DNA of 64,000 bases from Amblyomma americanum (GCF_052857255.1 NC_135506.1:79902324-79966323); one strand, 5' to 3'; shown: positions 46,652 to 58,008, counted from the stretch's first letter. Translations and numbers: made by a program. The notes: a model not told the origin generated them from the letters alone.

Positions 46652-47620
46652 AGCACACTTTTTGTAGCATGTGCTTCTGGAAAGTAATTCTCCTATCGTA
46701 TGGCTTAGGTACATTGGTCATACTGGCCGATGTGTGAATGAAAGATTGCTGGAGCACAGGAGGAACGCATGCAAATATCGAAATGCTAATCTTTGTGAAC
46801 ATTGTCATGACTGCGCTGAAAAGAACAAAAATCCATGTAAACCTTTTTTCAGCGCATGCAAGATAGTTGGCCAAGCATATGTGCCAAGACGTTAGAGGAG
46901 TAATAGAGGCAGGTTTGATTAAAACACCTACTAACAAGGAAAAAATATATTGTACGTCTCCTGAGAAGCAAGTGGTACGTACAAGTTGTATAAGGTCTCA
47001 TGAATCTTTTGAAACAGCGGCAATTAGTTTTACACCCCTGTCGAACGCATGGTACCTATAGCACAAAAAATGACAATAAAATGCAGCATATGTTAGTCAA
47101 ATGTTTAGGGGAATCCCCAAGGTGGAGTAAATTTGTAATAACGGAGTAATTACTCATTGGCATCCACCCGAACGCAGCCATACGGCTACAAACGAGAGCT
47201 ATACATCTTTCGCAGAAACTTCATAGTTAAAGAAAAATTCGTCCTGAACGTTCTTTCGTTCTTTAACTGCGAAGCTTTTGAGAAAGCTGTATAGCTTTCC
47301 TTTGCAGCCGTGTGGCTGAGTTCGGGTGGGTGCCAATGAGCAATTAATCCCTTATTACAAATGGAGCATACTCTGGCTCTGCCGACGCTCGTTCGGTAGC
47401 AGAGTTCCTAATTAGTGTCGACGAGCTCGAATTAAAAAATATTTTGTTTTTGCATGCGGCCACTTGATGTCGGCGGTGCTGTAAGTTGACGTCATGCAGC
47501 AAGGTGTATTTATTGTGCTTCTGTGTCGGTACAGTTGGAAGTAAGCGGTCGTGTTGTCCAACTCTTTTTCTGTACGTATCTTTTGCGCTTGTACTTGATG
47601 GCAATGCACCAACTCGCCCA
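46652..47620 (+). pseudogene. Penelope-like element, GIY-YIG domain, right inverted copy
   Basis: The plus strand encodes RYIGHTGRCVNERLLEHRRN, then HCHDCAEKNKNPCKPFFSAC, then, after a frame break at 46895, VIEAGLIKTPTNKEKIYC. These match the GIY-YIG endonuclease of Penelope-like elements: YIG-x-TGR, the catalytic R in RLLEH, and the Cys cluster. A 224-bp foldback element (47135-47358) has inserted into its 3' part, and the common 3' flank resumes at about 47450 (cggcggtgctgtaagttgac). No reverse transcriptase is present. Confidence 0.75.
47135..47358. mobile_element. Foldback element, 224 bp
   Basis: The left arm begins gtaataacggagtaattact and continues cattggcatccacccg. The right arm, read in reverse, begins gtaataagggattaattgct and continues cattggcacccacccg. 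Arms are about 95-100 bp with a small loop around ttcgtcctgaacg. There is no coding capacity. Ends share taattNctcatt with the element at 25.9 kb. Confidence 0.85.
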
Positions 47621-48107
47621 AAGGTCTGTGCTACTGAGTGGACAAAGGGCCTGCAAAAACCATCGCCAGTGGACACAACGGCCTCGATTAAAAGCGCAGG
47701 AAAATCGAAGGATTGCAACCAGCTGCATCCCTGCAAAATGTCTTCAATTACGGCATCGTGCACCGTTTACATAGTGCCGTTTAGTCGCTATTTCCGTATG
47801 TACCCTGCGTCCTGTGACTTTGCACGGCATCCCTAAAATCCGCGTTCAATAGATGGCGCCACAGCGCTTTCGAAATGGTGGCGCTCAAATTTCGTTCGAG
47901 TTCTGGTCAATACTGCGACTTTCTAACGAAAGCAGGACTAGAAATCGACGTAGCAGGTCTACCGAAAACGTGAATAGTTACGAGGAAGCGAACGTACAAC
48001 GGGTTGCGATGGCCTGTTTTCTTTAATTCAACAGCGCAGTGTCCTGTGAATTTACTACTGTACGCGGAAAGTTTTGTAACTTATTGCAGACATCCAAAGC
48101 GGCATTC
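47621..48107. other. Unassigned stretch
   Basis: No feature recognised. The last 14 bases before the SINE form its target-site duplication (48108-48121). Confidence 0.45.
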
Positions 48108-48121
48108 AACCGTACATTGTT

Positions 48122-48432
48122 GCCCGCCACGGTGGCTCAGTGGTTAGGGCGCTCGACTACTGATCCGGAGTTCCCGTGTTCGACCCCGACCGCGGCGGCT
48201 GCGTTATAATGGAGGAAAAACGCTAAGGCGCACGTGTGCTGTGCGATGTCAGCGCACATTAAAGATCTCCAGGTGGTCGAAATTATCCCGGAGCCCTCCA
48301 CTACGGCACGTCTTTCTTCCTTTCTTCTTTCACTCCCTCCTTTATCCCTTCCCTTAAGGCGCGGTTCAGGTGTCCAACGATATATGAGACAAAAACTGCG
48401 CCATTTCATTTCCCCCAAAACCAATTAATAAT
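48122..48432 (+). mobile_element. Complete tick SINE (Ruka-like) with target-site duplication
   Basis: The tRNA-like head has an A box (ggtggctcagtggttagggc) and a B box (gtgttcgaccccg). The body carries tgtgctgtgcgatgtcagcg and tccaggtggtcgaaattatc, then ggagccctccactacggcac, a CT-rich block, and the end cgccatttcatttcccccaa with an AATAATA tail. A perfect 14-bp direct repeat, aaccgtacattgtt, flanks it (48108-48121 and 48433-48446), which proves insertion. It serves as the reference copy for the other family members here. The family resembles the Ruka SINE described from ixodid ticks; that name is from memory and unverified. Confidence 0.9.
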
Positions 48433-48938
48433 AACCGTACATTGTTTGCGTTGCCGCTGACTCAAAATGGGCGCCAGAAATTTTGCCCTTCTTTGATGAA
48501 AGGTAGCCCCATGGACCATTGAACAGCCGCTTTGCTGATGTAGATGAGGTCAACTTAATCGCAAAACATGTATAATTGCTGGCATCACTCTCCGATCAGA
48601 AGTTCATCGTTCAATGGTCCCACCTTCTTGATTTCAAAGAATATGTGGTCCTCGTAAACAGCGTGACTGCATTCGCTGCTTGTATTCACGCTCATCGTCA
48701 CGGAAATGCATCGGGGCGCCGATAAGCTGCCAATTCCGCTGTTCAATTGATTCGTTTTGGAGACATGTTGGCGGATATCGATTGCATATGGCGGTGACGC
48801 TGTCGGCTATATTGCCCTTGAGTTAAGAATAGTGCCTGAAATATGACAACAGAAGGCCGTCTCCCGAAAACCCAAAGCCAGGTTTGTTAGCTGTCAGTTC
48901 AGGCTTGATGTAAATGTGGCAACATGACAATTATATAT

Positions 48939-49633
48939 GAAGTAGTCTAGAAGGAAGTGGGAAGTACTCGTTCGAGCAGTCGCAATGTTTCTGTGGGAAG
49001 GTCCAATGCACCATGCATACCATGCTCATGGAACTCTCCTGGCGGCCACGTGGCGCATCTGTAAGCATGGCACACAGATGCGTAGCACTCCTATAGACTA
49101 TTCACCAATGGGGGGTGATGCCCATAACCTTTGGTCTGCCTTCGCTGGAGACGAGTGCTGGGGTTCGGAGGCTGCGCGTTTTTCTTGCTTTCGAGGCCAA
49201 AAAATGCTCGATACAAGGAGCCGCACGGACTCCTTACGAAGCAAAATTAATTTCACTAGTAATTATATACTTTTACCTGAAATTACAGTTCCAAAGTAAT
49301 TCGTTACATTACAAAATTATTAAACCGATAAAAGTAATGAATTACATTACAAATTACCGAGAGAAGTAATTTAATTACTGTAATCTTGTGGAGAGTAAGC
49401 AGCAAGCATCGGAGTGGAGAAGTAGACATCTGGGTGTAGATTCGATTGAACTAGGAAGAAAATATCGAAAGTCCCCCACGAAGAACACCTCAAGACGAAA
49501 GGAAAGAGAAACACGACCATAATGAAGCATAGAGTACTATGCAGACACAACAGACGTGAAGCAGTGTAGAGGGAAGTGGAAAGTACTCGTTCAAGCAATC
49601 GTAGTGCGTCTGTAGGAAGGCGCAATGGACTGG
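48939..49633. repeat. Direct repeat of about 75 bp flanking 545 bp
   Basis: Sequence at 48939-49012 (gaagtagtctagaaggaagt...agtactcgttcNagca) recurs at 49557-49633 with about 80% identity. Between the copies lie a stretch with repeated rtaattNNNttac words (49240-49390) and unassigned DNA. Confidence 0.7.
49240..49390. repeat. AT-rich GTAATT/ATTAC repeat patch
   Basis: Words of the type agtaattcgttacattac recur in both orientations (49255, 49295, 49340, 49370). The composition resembles ends of some DNA transposons. No boundary or coding sequence is visible. Confidence 0.45.
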
Positions 49634-52176
49634 GAAATGGTGAGGACTGGTGGTAGTGGTGGTGTGTTTGAGGACCGTGAAATGGTGTAATAGTTTCGGG
49701 TCTGACTCTGTACAGAGGGTGTACAGAGGAGCTGTACAGCCGCTTTGTACAGAGATATTGGTGTTTTAAGGCACGGAAAACACCCAGCAAAATATTTCCT
49801 TCCTTTTCAGCGCCATTTCCTTTCGTAAAAAAAATAAAAAGTGGCTGTGGTTCAACCCAGCTGAGCCAAGCTCTGTTAAGCATGGTTTGTGGTTAGACAC
49901 GGTTTAGCTTTGTTTCACCTCTATTGTATGAAGACTTCAACGAGAGCGAACTGTTTCAGCGAGAGCAAATCGCGTGGTGCATCACGTGCCACAAGTGCAA
50001 GACCGAGCGCTCTGCAGAGCGGCGGTCGGCGCAGCGGCGGACATGGGTGCCAAGCACAAGAGCGAATCACGTGACACATCACATGCCACAACTGGCGAAG
50101 AGGAGCGGCTGAGCAGCAGCCAGCGCAGTTGCGGACGTGTCTGCCAAGCGAACAGCTGCGGCGACGAAGATAAACATGAAGGTCGTAGCACAGCAAAAAA
50201 GCGGACACGTCACTATGGAGGAAAGCTCAAACGATAGCTGCCCGTGTGGACGCTATGATGGGGAGGGAGGGCCACCCTGCGGTGGCACCCTACGCATCTT
50301 AAAGCATCGAGGACTGCATGCAAGACCAGACGAGCATGCGCATGTTCTCGATTTGTTGACGGCTGTGGCAACGAGTGGACGCTCATAGGCGAAAAGTACG
50401 GACGGCTTTTTTTCTATTTTTACAGAGGGAGTTGTTAAATTTCAGTTTCCCGTTTATTTCGGGGTCGTTGGCGTTGTAACACCTGAGGCCATGGCGTCAT
50501 GGCGTCATGGCGTCATGAAAATACGCCACGCTAATTGTCCAGAATGCCAATAACTGATTGGTCAGAACAAAATACCGACATTCGTGACGACACGTGTTTC
50601 GCTGCTGCACCTCTCTCGCTCTGTGCCCTGAGTGACAGAGCGGCACGCATACCCCAGCTAACCCCCTCCCCACCGAACGCACCTCCTCCACACCCTCATT
50701 AGTAATGCAAAACACACCCGTTTCCAAAGTTAAGGGGGATTCACAGTAATGAACATAAACCGGCCGCACGATGTCTGCCACTCGCCAGTATCAATCTGCC
50801 TTTACCCAGGATGCCAATTGTTTTTAGAGCGGAAAACTCTACTGCTCCCATGCTGAACCTGGAGGTCATCTGGCATGTACAAAATCCCGCGTGGCAGCTG
50901 CTTTGAGCTTCATCTTCATTCCCTCCTCTTCACAGAGCGTGAGTAATTGCGCTGAAAAAAAGCCGTCAAAATTTCCTGTTGTCCTTTAGTGTCTTGATTC
51001 CCACAAACGCGGCAAAAAGGCGATGCATCTTTGTATACAATGTATACTTGTATAGACTGCAGTAAGGCTACATGCGAAACCAATGAAACGCTCTTTCCGG
51101 ATTCCCTGCTACCTGGCCGCGATTGTCTGTAGCCGGGCTGCTAAAACTTAGGAGTTTCATCAGTTCTCAGAAGTGTGTACAAATGCAAAAGAAGAAGTCA
51201 GTACGTTTAGATCGTAGAAAGCAATAAAAACTGCAGCTAACATCACGGAAACAAGGCCGCGTGCACAAACAGTGAGGCCGGGGAAACTTTCCTGGGTTTA
51301 GATTGTAAATGGCGCGTTCAACTTCGTTTCCGGAAATTCCGGAAACCTCGCTTCCGCAAAGACATAACACCCGCTAACGGTGTCCAACTTCATATCCCGA
51401 AACGCCACCATCGCCTGATAGTGCTCAAGAAAAGCATTTGTCATTTATATGTGTCACGAGGTTACCGTTCCGCGAGATTTTTCGAGACCGAGTACCCGTT
51501 TTGTGCGAATCTCCGCGGCGAAGAAAATTTCGGCACTGGAAAGGACAAGAGCTCGCTTTTGTCGGTTCTTTCAGCATTTTTTTTCTTGCGTCATCTTAGT
51601 AGCACGGAAGAGTGCAGTTTTAATGTTGAGTTATTCAACTCTGCTTCGTTCCGCAACGACGAATGTCATTAGCTCTTTCAATTGCATTCTTGTTGCACTG
51701 CTGATTCTGCCGATAGGCTCCTGCTCTGTTTCCTTAAGCTCTTTCATAGTTAGCTCCTACAATTCCCACACAAAACGATATTTCGGAATCAGATTCAGCG
51801 ACAAGTACGCACAAGTCGAGCGCGACTGGCTCATAAACCGCCATACAATTTATTCGTTCGCGGAAAAAGCGGAACACAACACCCGACAAAATTTCTATTT
51901 TTAGATCCTCGCAAGGTCAAAATGGCATTTAAAGGCTATCGGGACAAACTAACACACATTAGTGCTCTTACTTAAAAATTTTATACCAATGCGCGCAAGC
52001 TAATGGCTCCCGACGTATACGCGAAGACGACGACACCTTCTACGATCGAGATTTCTATAGTTCTATAAAAACAGGCTCAGTGAAGGGCATTTATAGCCAC
52101 ATCATCAATGAACAAAACGTGGTAACGGAGAAGTCACGCGCACACGAACAGAAAACTCGAATCACGAACACAAATC
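49634..52176. other. Unassigned 2.5-kb stretch downstream of the M13 gene
   Basis: Frames at 49889-50388 are open in several phases in a GC-rich region and have no motif. A short ggcgtcat triplication lies at 50491-50517. A 151-codon plus frame at 51449-51904 has no recognised domain. Confidence 0.4.
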
Positions 52177-54098
52177 TCAAAACAGTCTGCACTGCTTAGA
52201 AGGATTCATCGTGTCCCCGGGAGTGCAGTTAAAAGCCTTGGCGAACTGTGGCATGTGCTGCAGCGCGGGAGTACAGATCGACTCGTGGTTTGTATTTTCA
52301 GAGCCGCCATAGCAATTGACGTAACACAGCGCGATGAAAAACAGCTGCAGTCCGCTGTACTTCTCCAAACCGAATAGGCTGCTGCTGTCCAAAGCTCTCT
52401 CTTGGGCATTGTAGGCATCCACAAGAGCGCCATAGCCAATTACTTCTTTGGCGTAATACCCTAGTTCACCGGCGCTGCCGGACGTGCCTCCTTTCAAGCA
52501 GTCCATCAGGGGCTCAACAAACAAAGCATTGGTTGCGTAGTACGCGGAAAGGAACAAGGTCGCCAGTGAAAAGGCGATCTGAGCTCCTAAGCCGCCGTAG
52601 TTTAAAGCTGCGGATCAAATAGAGAGAAGGATAGAGCGTAAGGCATCAGCTCGAAGTCTCGCTTGTCGTAGGACACGATGGACACTTCCAAATCTTGCAT
52701 AAAATCTAACATATGTCCGAATTCTGCATCCTTTCTGACGTGCACCGACTGTTGCCGGTTCCGCACGAAAGAATTATTCAAGTCAGGCGCATGGTCTGCA
52801 GCCAGGATTTCTTCTCCGGTGTGCTCGATGTTACGGAAGACGATTTCCGAAGAGCTCCAGTTGCTGACCACGTTGATGCCTTCGTCAAAGTACGTCCAGT
52901 TGGAAAGACGCCGGAAAAAAGCGGTTCGCACGGACTGAGCCACACTTTTTGCGAGATTAAGTGCTTCGCCTTGAAGGGCTTCAGCATAGTATTTGTCGAA
53001 GAGCGTGTGCCCGGAGATTAACATTGCTCTCGTGACGCAGAAAATCCTGTAATGGGCCTGCGTCGTTTGGTAGTCACGGTTGTAATAGTTGAAAATTAAG
53101 TCTTTATTCGCGAAAAGGGCCGCCAATTGAACGGTGCACCAAGAGATCAATGTATGGAATGAGTCCGTGCCGTACCGCCACCAGAGATACAACACTCGCT
53201 CTAGATAACGGGGCGATGTGGTCGTCAGCGTGAGACTACTGTTCATCCTGATGTCAAGTTTTAAAAGCGTCGCTGTCCAGTTAACTTCCGTGAGGCCAAG
53301 CTGAGTCAAGTTTAGAAGAACGTCAGCGTTATTCTCGTCAGCTGCTTCGTAACGAGCTTTAGAGAGGTAGCTCAGGGCTGTTTCGACCGACGCGTAAATG
53401 TCCTGGTACGTCACCGTATCCTCGCCTTCGGCGTGAAAGCGTTCCTTCAGGAACCCAAAGTACGCCTCATCCGTGCCGGTCGCGATGTCCCTATACCTCT
53501 TGACCACGAAATAAAGGAACTTGCCAGAAACTAGGTTGATCCCGCCGCCATCGGGCGCGACGTCGAAGTCCAGGAGAACGTCCCAACCCAGCTTCAAAGA
53601 GCTGCAGAGGACCGTGTACAGAACGTCTGCGCCCTTGGAAGGCTTCGGCCACACGATGCCTGCCTCAACCAGCGCGTTCTTGACGGCTGGCAGCTCGTCT
53701 CTCTCCCCTTCGAGCACATCGACGCAGCTCCTGTACATGATGGCGTCCCGCTGCTCCATGTCTTGCCCCGATGCAGGCACCTCTACACTCTTCAGCGACG
53801 CGATCACCTTGTCCAACAGAGAAATGAACTGGTCGTTCCAAACGGTATGTCGGTTCTTGTGGCGCCAGCCGTCGCAGACGAAGTGCGTGAAGCTCTGGCA
53901 CGGGTCCACCGATTCGTTGATCGAGGCGAGGAGCCCGGTCGAGTAGGCGAGGCAGGCATGCGTCTTGCAGGTGTTCCCCCAGTGCGCTGGAGAGCGCCAT
54001 ACAAGTGAGGCGATCGCCAAGGCCACAAGCGTCACCAATACAGTGACTCCAAGCACGGCCAGAGTAAGCCCGAGCCGCGATTTCAGCTTCTGGGGGTC
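52177..54098 (-). pseudogene. M13 (neprilysin-like) peptidase homologue without zinc ligands, frame-shifted
   Basis: One long exon, read leftward from acceptor ctttccag (exon base 54098), starts in a short cytoplasmic tail (DPQKLKSRLG). A membrane anchor (LTLAVLGVTVLVTLVALAIA) and the M13 N-terminal signature follow: CKTHACLAYS, then SVDPCQSFTHFVCDGW. A typical M13_N domain runs to the linker (FELMPYALSFSLFDP). The frame then ends at a stop (52602-52604). One missing base at about 52611-52612 explains this, because the next phase continues as ALNYGGLGAQIAFSLATLF and runs to the family C-terminus (MNPSKQCRLF). The NYGG block aligns with LNYGGIGMVIGHEITHGF, so HExxH is replaced by FSxxT. The GENIAD helix reads AKEVIGYG, so the third zinc ligand Glu is Lys and Asp is Gly. 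About 20 residues between the two sites are also missing. It is a type II membrane protein by design but non-catalytic. Several N-glycosylation sequons (NES, NLT, NWT, NSS, NWS) support an ectodomain. The first exon is not found. Confidence 0.85.
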
Positions 54099-54320
54099 CT
54101 GGAAAGTAACATTATTGCCGTAAGAAAAACGATGTGCACAATCAGTTGGTCTTACCTACGATCTCTATAAACCCCCAAAATAACCGCTTTTCTAGTGATG
54201 AATCATCGATACTGACAAAGTGTGCACTTTTGGGGTGTCTTTGTGCGCAAGGCCAGGCGCCTTCTTTCCCACAGCTCCTATCATAGCCGCTGCTGTACGA
54301 GTACAAAAATACAAAATCTC

Positions 54321-54541
54321 GGCTGCTGACCCGAAAGACGCGGGTTCGATCTCGGTCGCAGCGGTTGAATTTCGATGGAGGCGAATTTCGATGACGAAAT
54401 TCTGGAGGCCCGTGTACTGTGCGATCTCAGTGCACGTTAAGAAACCCCAGGTGGTCGATATTTCCGGAGCCTGCCACTACGACGTCTCAAATAGCCCGAG
54501 TCGCTTTGGGACGTTAACCCCCCTCCCCCCCCCCCCCCCCC
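54321..54541 (+). mobile_element. SINE with a different tail, in the M13 gene's upstream intron region
   Basis: The B box is cgggttcgatctcggtcg. The body is gtgtactgtgcgatctcagt, then cacgttaag and ccccaggtggtcgatatttc, as in the main family. The 3' end is tcgctttgggacgttaaccc followed by a C-rich run. This second tail type also appears at 2975-3005. It lies plus-strand, just upstream of the M13 exon's acceptor. Confidence 0.75.
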
Positions 54542-55630
54542 GAAACCACAAAAATACAAAATGCTTTTATTTCAGCATCATGTAGTATTAGGAGGTGCAC
54601 CCAAAAAGCCTTAGATTGGCTTGACAAAGCAGCGCATCTTCTTCCTAGAACCAGCGGCAACTACAGGGTACATATAACAACAACAAAAAGGGATCAAGCT
54701 TACTTATACAAATCTGAGCGAAGAATTTGCTTTGAAGAACAAAATCACGAGCATTGAAATGACAAGAACGATAACAAAACACGACAACATAAGCATACAT
54801 TCTGATGCCCGAAACATGCAACAGATCTAAGGAGGTGCTCAAATAATCAAGTTCGATGCCAGGTTTTAAGACAGACAGCAAACCTTTATTAAGAAAATGG
54901 AGAGGACTCGCTGTAGGAATTAAGAAGGTTTAGGAATTTGAAACCGAAGCATTTCATGACCGTAATTGGTCCTTCACAAATCCACCGTAGCCTAACGCTC
55001 TGAGATGAACAGAACTACAAACTGTCTTAATTGTGTGCCGAATGAAGCGTTTTGTATGCGTCTACTAGAGATATCGATACTAGGACATTACTTCACCTCT
55101 TGCAGTGTTCGTACACGCTGCTTTTTAGAACACGTCATAGAACCTAAACGAGTGACGTTATTTTTAGTTTCTTCGCACGACACGAATCGAACTACTGACG
55201 AATCAAAATTATAACTGCCTAATCACTATACGGAAGCTCCTGTCGGAACAAAAGCGAATTGCTTTTTCGCCGCACAGATTTCAGGTAACATGTGAATTGC
55301 GTGCCACGGCGGATTTGCAAGCACCAAGGAAACCACGCGAAAGAAGCAACAAAGGCACTTTTTTTATAATCAGGATTAAATTTTGACAGTTAGCCTTCTA
55401 TGTTGCCTGCAGTTTGAGGCTCTTCCTGAGCTTGGCTACGACGACTTTTACCTTCGCATTCTTGTTAATTGTGAAGAAATAGTCGATGCGTTACTTTCTT
55501 CCTCATGTTGGCCTCGGCAGTATACCATGTGGTTTTCTCTCGCCCAGTGCTAAGCTGGGTCTAAACCAATCAAAATCTTGTAGCGTGTGCTAGGATATTA
55601 AAAAGGACGACCCATGACTAGAAAAGCTCG
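54542..55630. other. Unassigned stretch
   Basis: No gene, repeat or splice-bounded exon that I can support. A first exon of the M13 gene could lie here, but I cannot identify it. Confidence 0.4.
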
Positions 55631-55876
55631 TCGACCGCGGCGGCTGCGTTTTTATGGAGGAAAAACGCTAAGGCACCCGTGTGCTGTGCGTGTAAGTGCA
55701 CGTTAAAGATCCCCAGGTGGTCGAAATTATTCCCGAGTCCTCCACTACGGCACCTCCTTCTTCCTTTCTTCTTTCACTCCCTTCCTTATCCCTTCCCTTA
55801 CGGCGCCGTTCAGGTGTCCAACGATATATGAGAGAGATACTGCGCCATTTCCTTTCCCCAAAAACCAATTACATAA
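55631..55876 (+). mobile_element. SINE, 5'-truncated copy
   Basis: Starts at gaccgcggcggctgcgtttt just after the B box and continues through gtggtcgaaattattcccga to ccatttcctttccccaaaaa, ccaatta. It is very close to the 48.1-kb copy, so insertion was fairly recent. Confidence 0.85.
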
Positions 55877-56392
55877 TTATAACAGATGTTGCGTTTCCAT
55901 TTGCCACAGCACTGCCACCATCAGGGCCTGATCACTGCTCGAAAAGAATTTTCTAAATCAAAACAATCTTTGCTGATACAGCAGCATCCTGTCCTTTCGG
56001 CTGATGGCAGTTACGTTTTGGTGTTACTATACAGTGACTAATTCTGAACTCACAAAAGCAGAAGAGCTAAACGAGACAAAGCCACTGGAAAAAATGAGTT
56101 ATGACACAGACAGGCGCTGAAAGCAGTAATGACCCTCACTTTTTACTATTTCATAAGCCTAGCTCTATTATTAACCGTCGATTTCTTTTAGCCCATGCTG
56201 TTCTTACCTGGAAATAATGAGCCAACTACTAGCTCAAGAGCCAATACATGCGGCCTTAAGAACACTCTACAGTGCTAGTTCCCCCTCTCAGGATGCCTGA
56301 CTTCGTTCCTTCAACGTCATCGACCTATACGCGTAAGCTTTCTTCTGAGCATGCAGCCAAAAACTGCAACTTGTCTGTTACGCTAGGCACGT
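55877..56392. other. Unassigned stretch
   Basis: Nothing recognised. Confidence 0.45.
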
Positions 56393-56581
56393 GTGCCAGG
56401 TTCCAATGGCACGTACCGGAGGCGATTTCGTGCTATCTTGGCCAGGGTGCGGATTGCCGCGGAAGCCGGGCGGCTGCCCGAGGGGCGGCAGTTCGGGATT
56501 CCCCGGGCTGCTGTACAGCGGCGAATCAATGCTGAGCGCTCCCGAGTGAACACCGTCGGACACTGGCGATGCTGGCGATGA
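56393..56581 (+). pseudogene. Small helix-turn-helix-like fragment
   Basis: A 62-codon frame reads RFRAILARVRIAAEAGRLPE, then GRQFGIPRAAVQRRINAERS, which has the shape of a Psq/CENP-B-type HTH (basic helix, then GIP-x-x-x-V-x-x-RI). The frame stops soon after, although similar GC-rich sequence continues to about 56760. A remnant of a transposase or DNA-binding protein is possible; the match is short and unverified. Confidence 0.3.
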
Positions 56582-57119
56582 CAGGCAGAAGCCGACGCCA
56601 GCAGTGTCAACGGAGGTCCCCCCGGCCACACCGTGGCCACGTCCTACCGGCAACGCCGCATCTGAGGGACTGGCTGGACCGACACTCTCTGGGCAGGTAC
56701 CTCCAGCAGGGTCCGCCTTACCAGCTGGTCGGAGGCGGTGGCCTTTGACACCTGCCGATAAGTGACACGGCGGTTGTGGAGGTCTGGTTATACGGGGTGG
56801 GCGGCGGGGGTTGTCAGCTCAAAAGTACTGCTGCATGCTTGGCCATGACACATCAGCATCTCCAAGGTATGTCCCTTAAAAAAGGCACAACCACATCCAC
56901 ATGTCGCTAAAAGCTCAGTAAAGTAGGTACTTTGAGAAATTCATGACGCAAATCACAGCGAGAATAAAAGATGTAGAAAACCAGACTCTAGGGAGCAAAA
57001 GGAACTGACCCAAGTGACAGCTGCAGCATCACTTAAACTTAAGAGTTAGTCTTGTAGTGAATAAACGCCCTACTCCTCTCCCGGAGGCCTGCGTGCCGTG
57101 CCGGAGAGGGTAGGTAGGG
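56582..57119. other. Unassigned stretch
   Basis: The GC-rich continuation of the preceding fragment runs to about 56760; after that nothing is recognised. Confidence 0.4.
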
Positions 57120-57430
57120 GTCCGGTTCAAACATTAAAATTTATTCTGAATCTGAAGCAGAACGAAAATGGCACCGAATGGAGTCATCTCACAGCTGGAA
57201 CGGCCTACCGTGCATACGTCTTTGATGGAATGCTGGTTGTATGCGCCTGGGTGCACTGTCGCTGCCCGCAGAGCTCCGCGAGGGGCTTCCAGGGATGTCC
57301 GGCAAACGGGTGCCGCCTTGGTCTCGGCCGCCTGGAACGCGTCTTTGGCGGCGGCGCTCTGCTGAGGAGGATCCAGGCCTCCGAGCTTCATTGCGACTTC
57401 CCGGCTTGTCAGGCCGCATTCCAGCTCACT
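57120..57430 (-). mobile_element. Probable LINE 3' end, minus strand
   Basis: The minus strand has a GC-rich open frame (SREVAMKLGGLDPPQQSAAA, then KDAFQAAETKA) that resembles the Gln/Ala-rich C-terminus of Jockey-like LINE proteins. Some 200 bases of GC-rich sequence follow, ending in gattcagaataaatttt with an AATAAA (57140-57145). The assignment rests on composition and the tail, not on a full domain. Confidence 0.4.
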
Positions 57431-57699
57431 GACTGGTTGTTACGGCGTTTTCGAAGAAGAGCAACGCGGCGCAACGGCTACCGAGGGGCATTCAGTCTTC
57501 TTCTCGTCTCGTGCCCGGCGCGCACAGCGACCGTGCTCGCCGGTCAGACGATGGCGATAGCGATGGGGGAAGGGGGGCGCATTCGAACCGTCAACCAGCA
57601 AAGAATCAGCAACGAAGTTGTTGTTGCCTCTAAACTGATGGCACGTACCCAGATCTTCTGCATCCTTGGAGTCGCAAAGACTGGCGCTCGCGCAGACGA

Positions 57700-58008
57700 A
57701 GTCTCTTTCACGTGTTTGCGTTGCCGGGTTCCCCTTCTAAATTTCTACCTTCACAGATCTGGCCTGGCGGCTTCCCCATTGTGCAATTTTGTGCCGAACC
57801 TGAGACAATAGATCACTTCTTGCTGTTTTGCCACCGCTTCTCTCATTTGAGGAAGCGTCTTTTGCAAATCCCTTTACATCAACTGGGTTTTCCTGTGTCC
57901 TCCGCGGTTGTTCTTTCCATTGGCCCTTCTTTGCTTGGACGAAGCGACAGGAGTGTGCGCTCTGCTGTGCGAAATTTCCTTCAAGATACGCGGCGACTCC
58001 CATTCTAA
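57700..58008 (+). pseudogene. Non-LTR retrotransposon protein C-terminus
   Basis: The plus strand encodes, with one frame change, FYLHRSGLAASPLC then FCAEPETIDHFLLFCHRFSH, then LRKRLLQIPLHQLGFPVSSA and a C-terminus FLQDTRRLPF. This is the zinc-finger-like tail (C-x-E-TIDHFLLxC) and terminal helix common in tick LINE proteins. The reverse transcriptase upstream is missing, so it is a 5'-truncated copy. It runs toward the minus-strand RNase H fragment, so two elements converge here. Confidence 0.7.

Noticed and set aside
48137..48428. Open frames on both strands at 48.1 kb
   Set aside because: They lie wholly within the SINE.
55668..55956. Open frames at 55.7 kb
   Set aside because: They lie within the truncated SINE copy.
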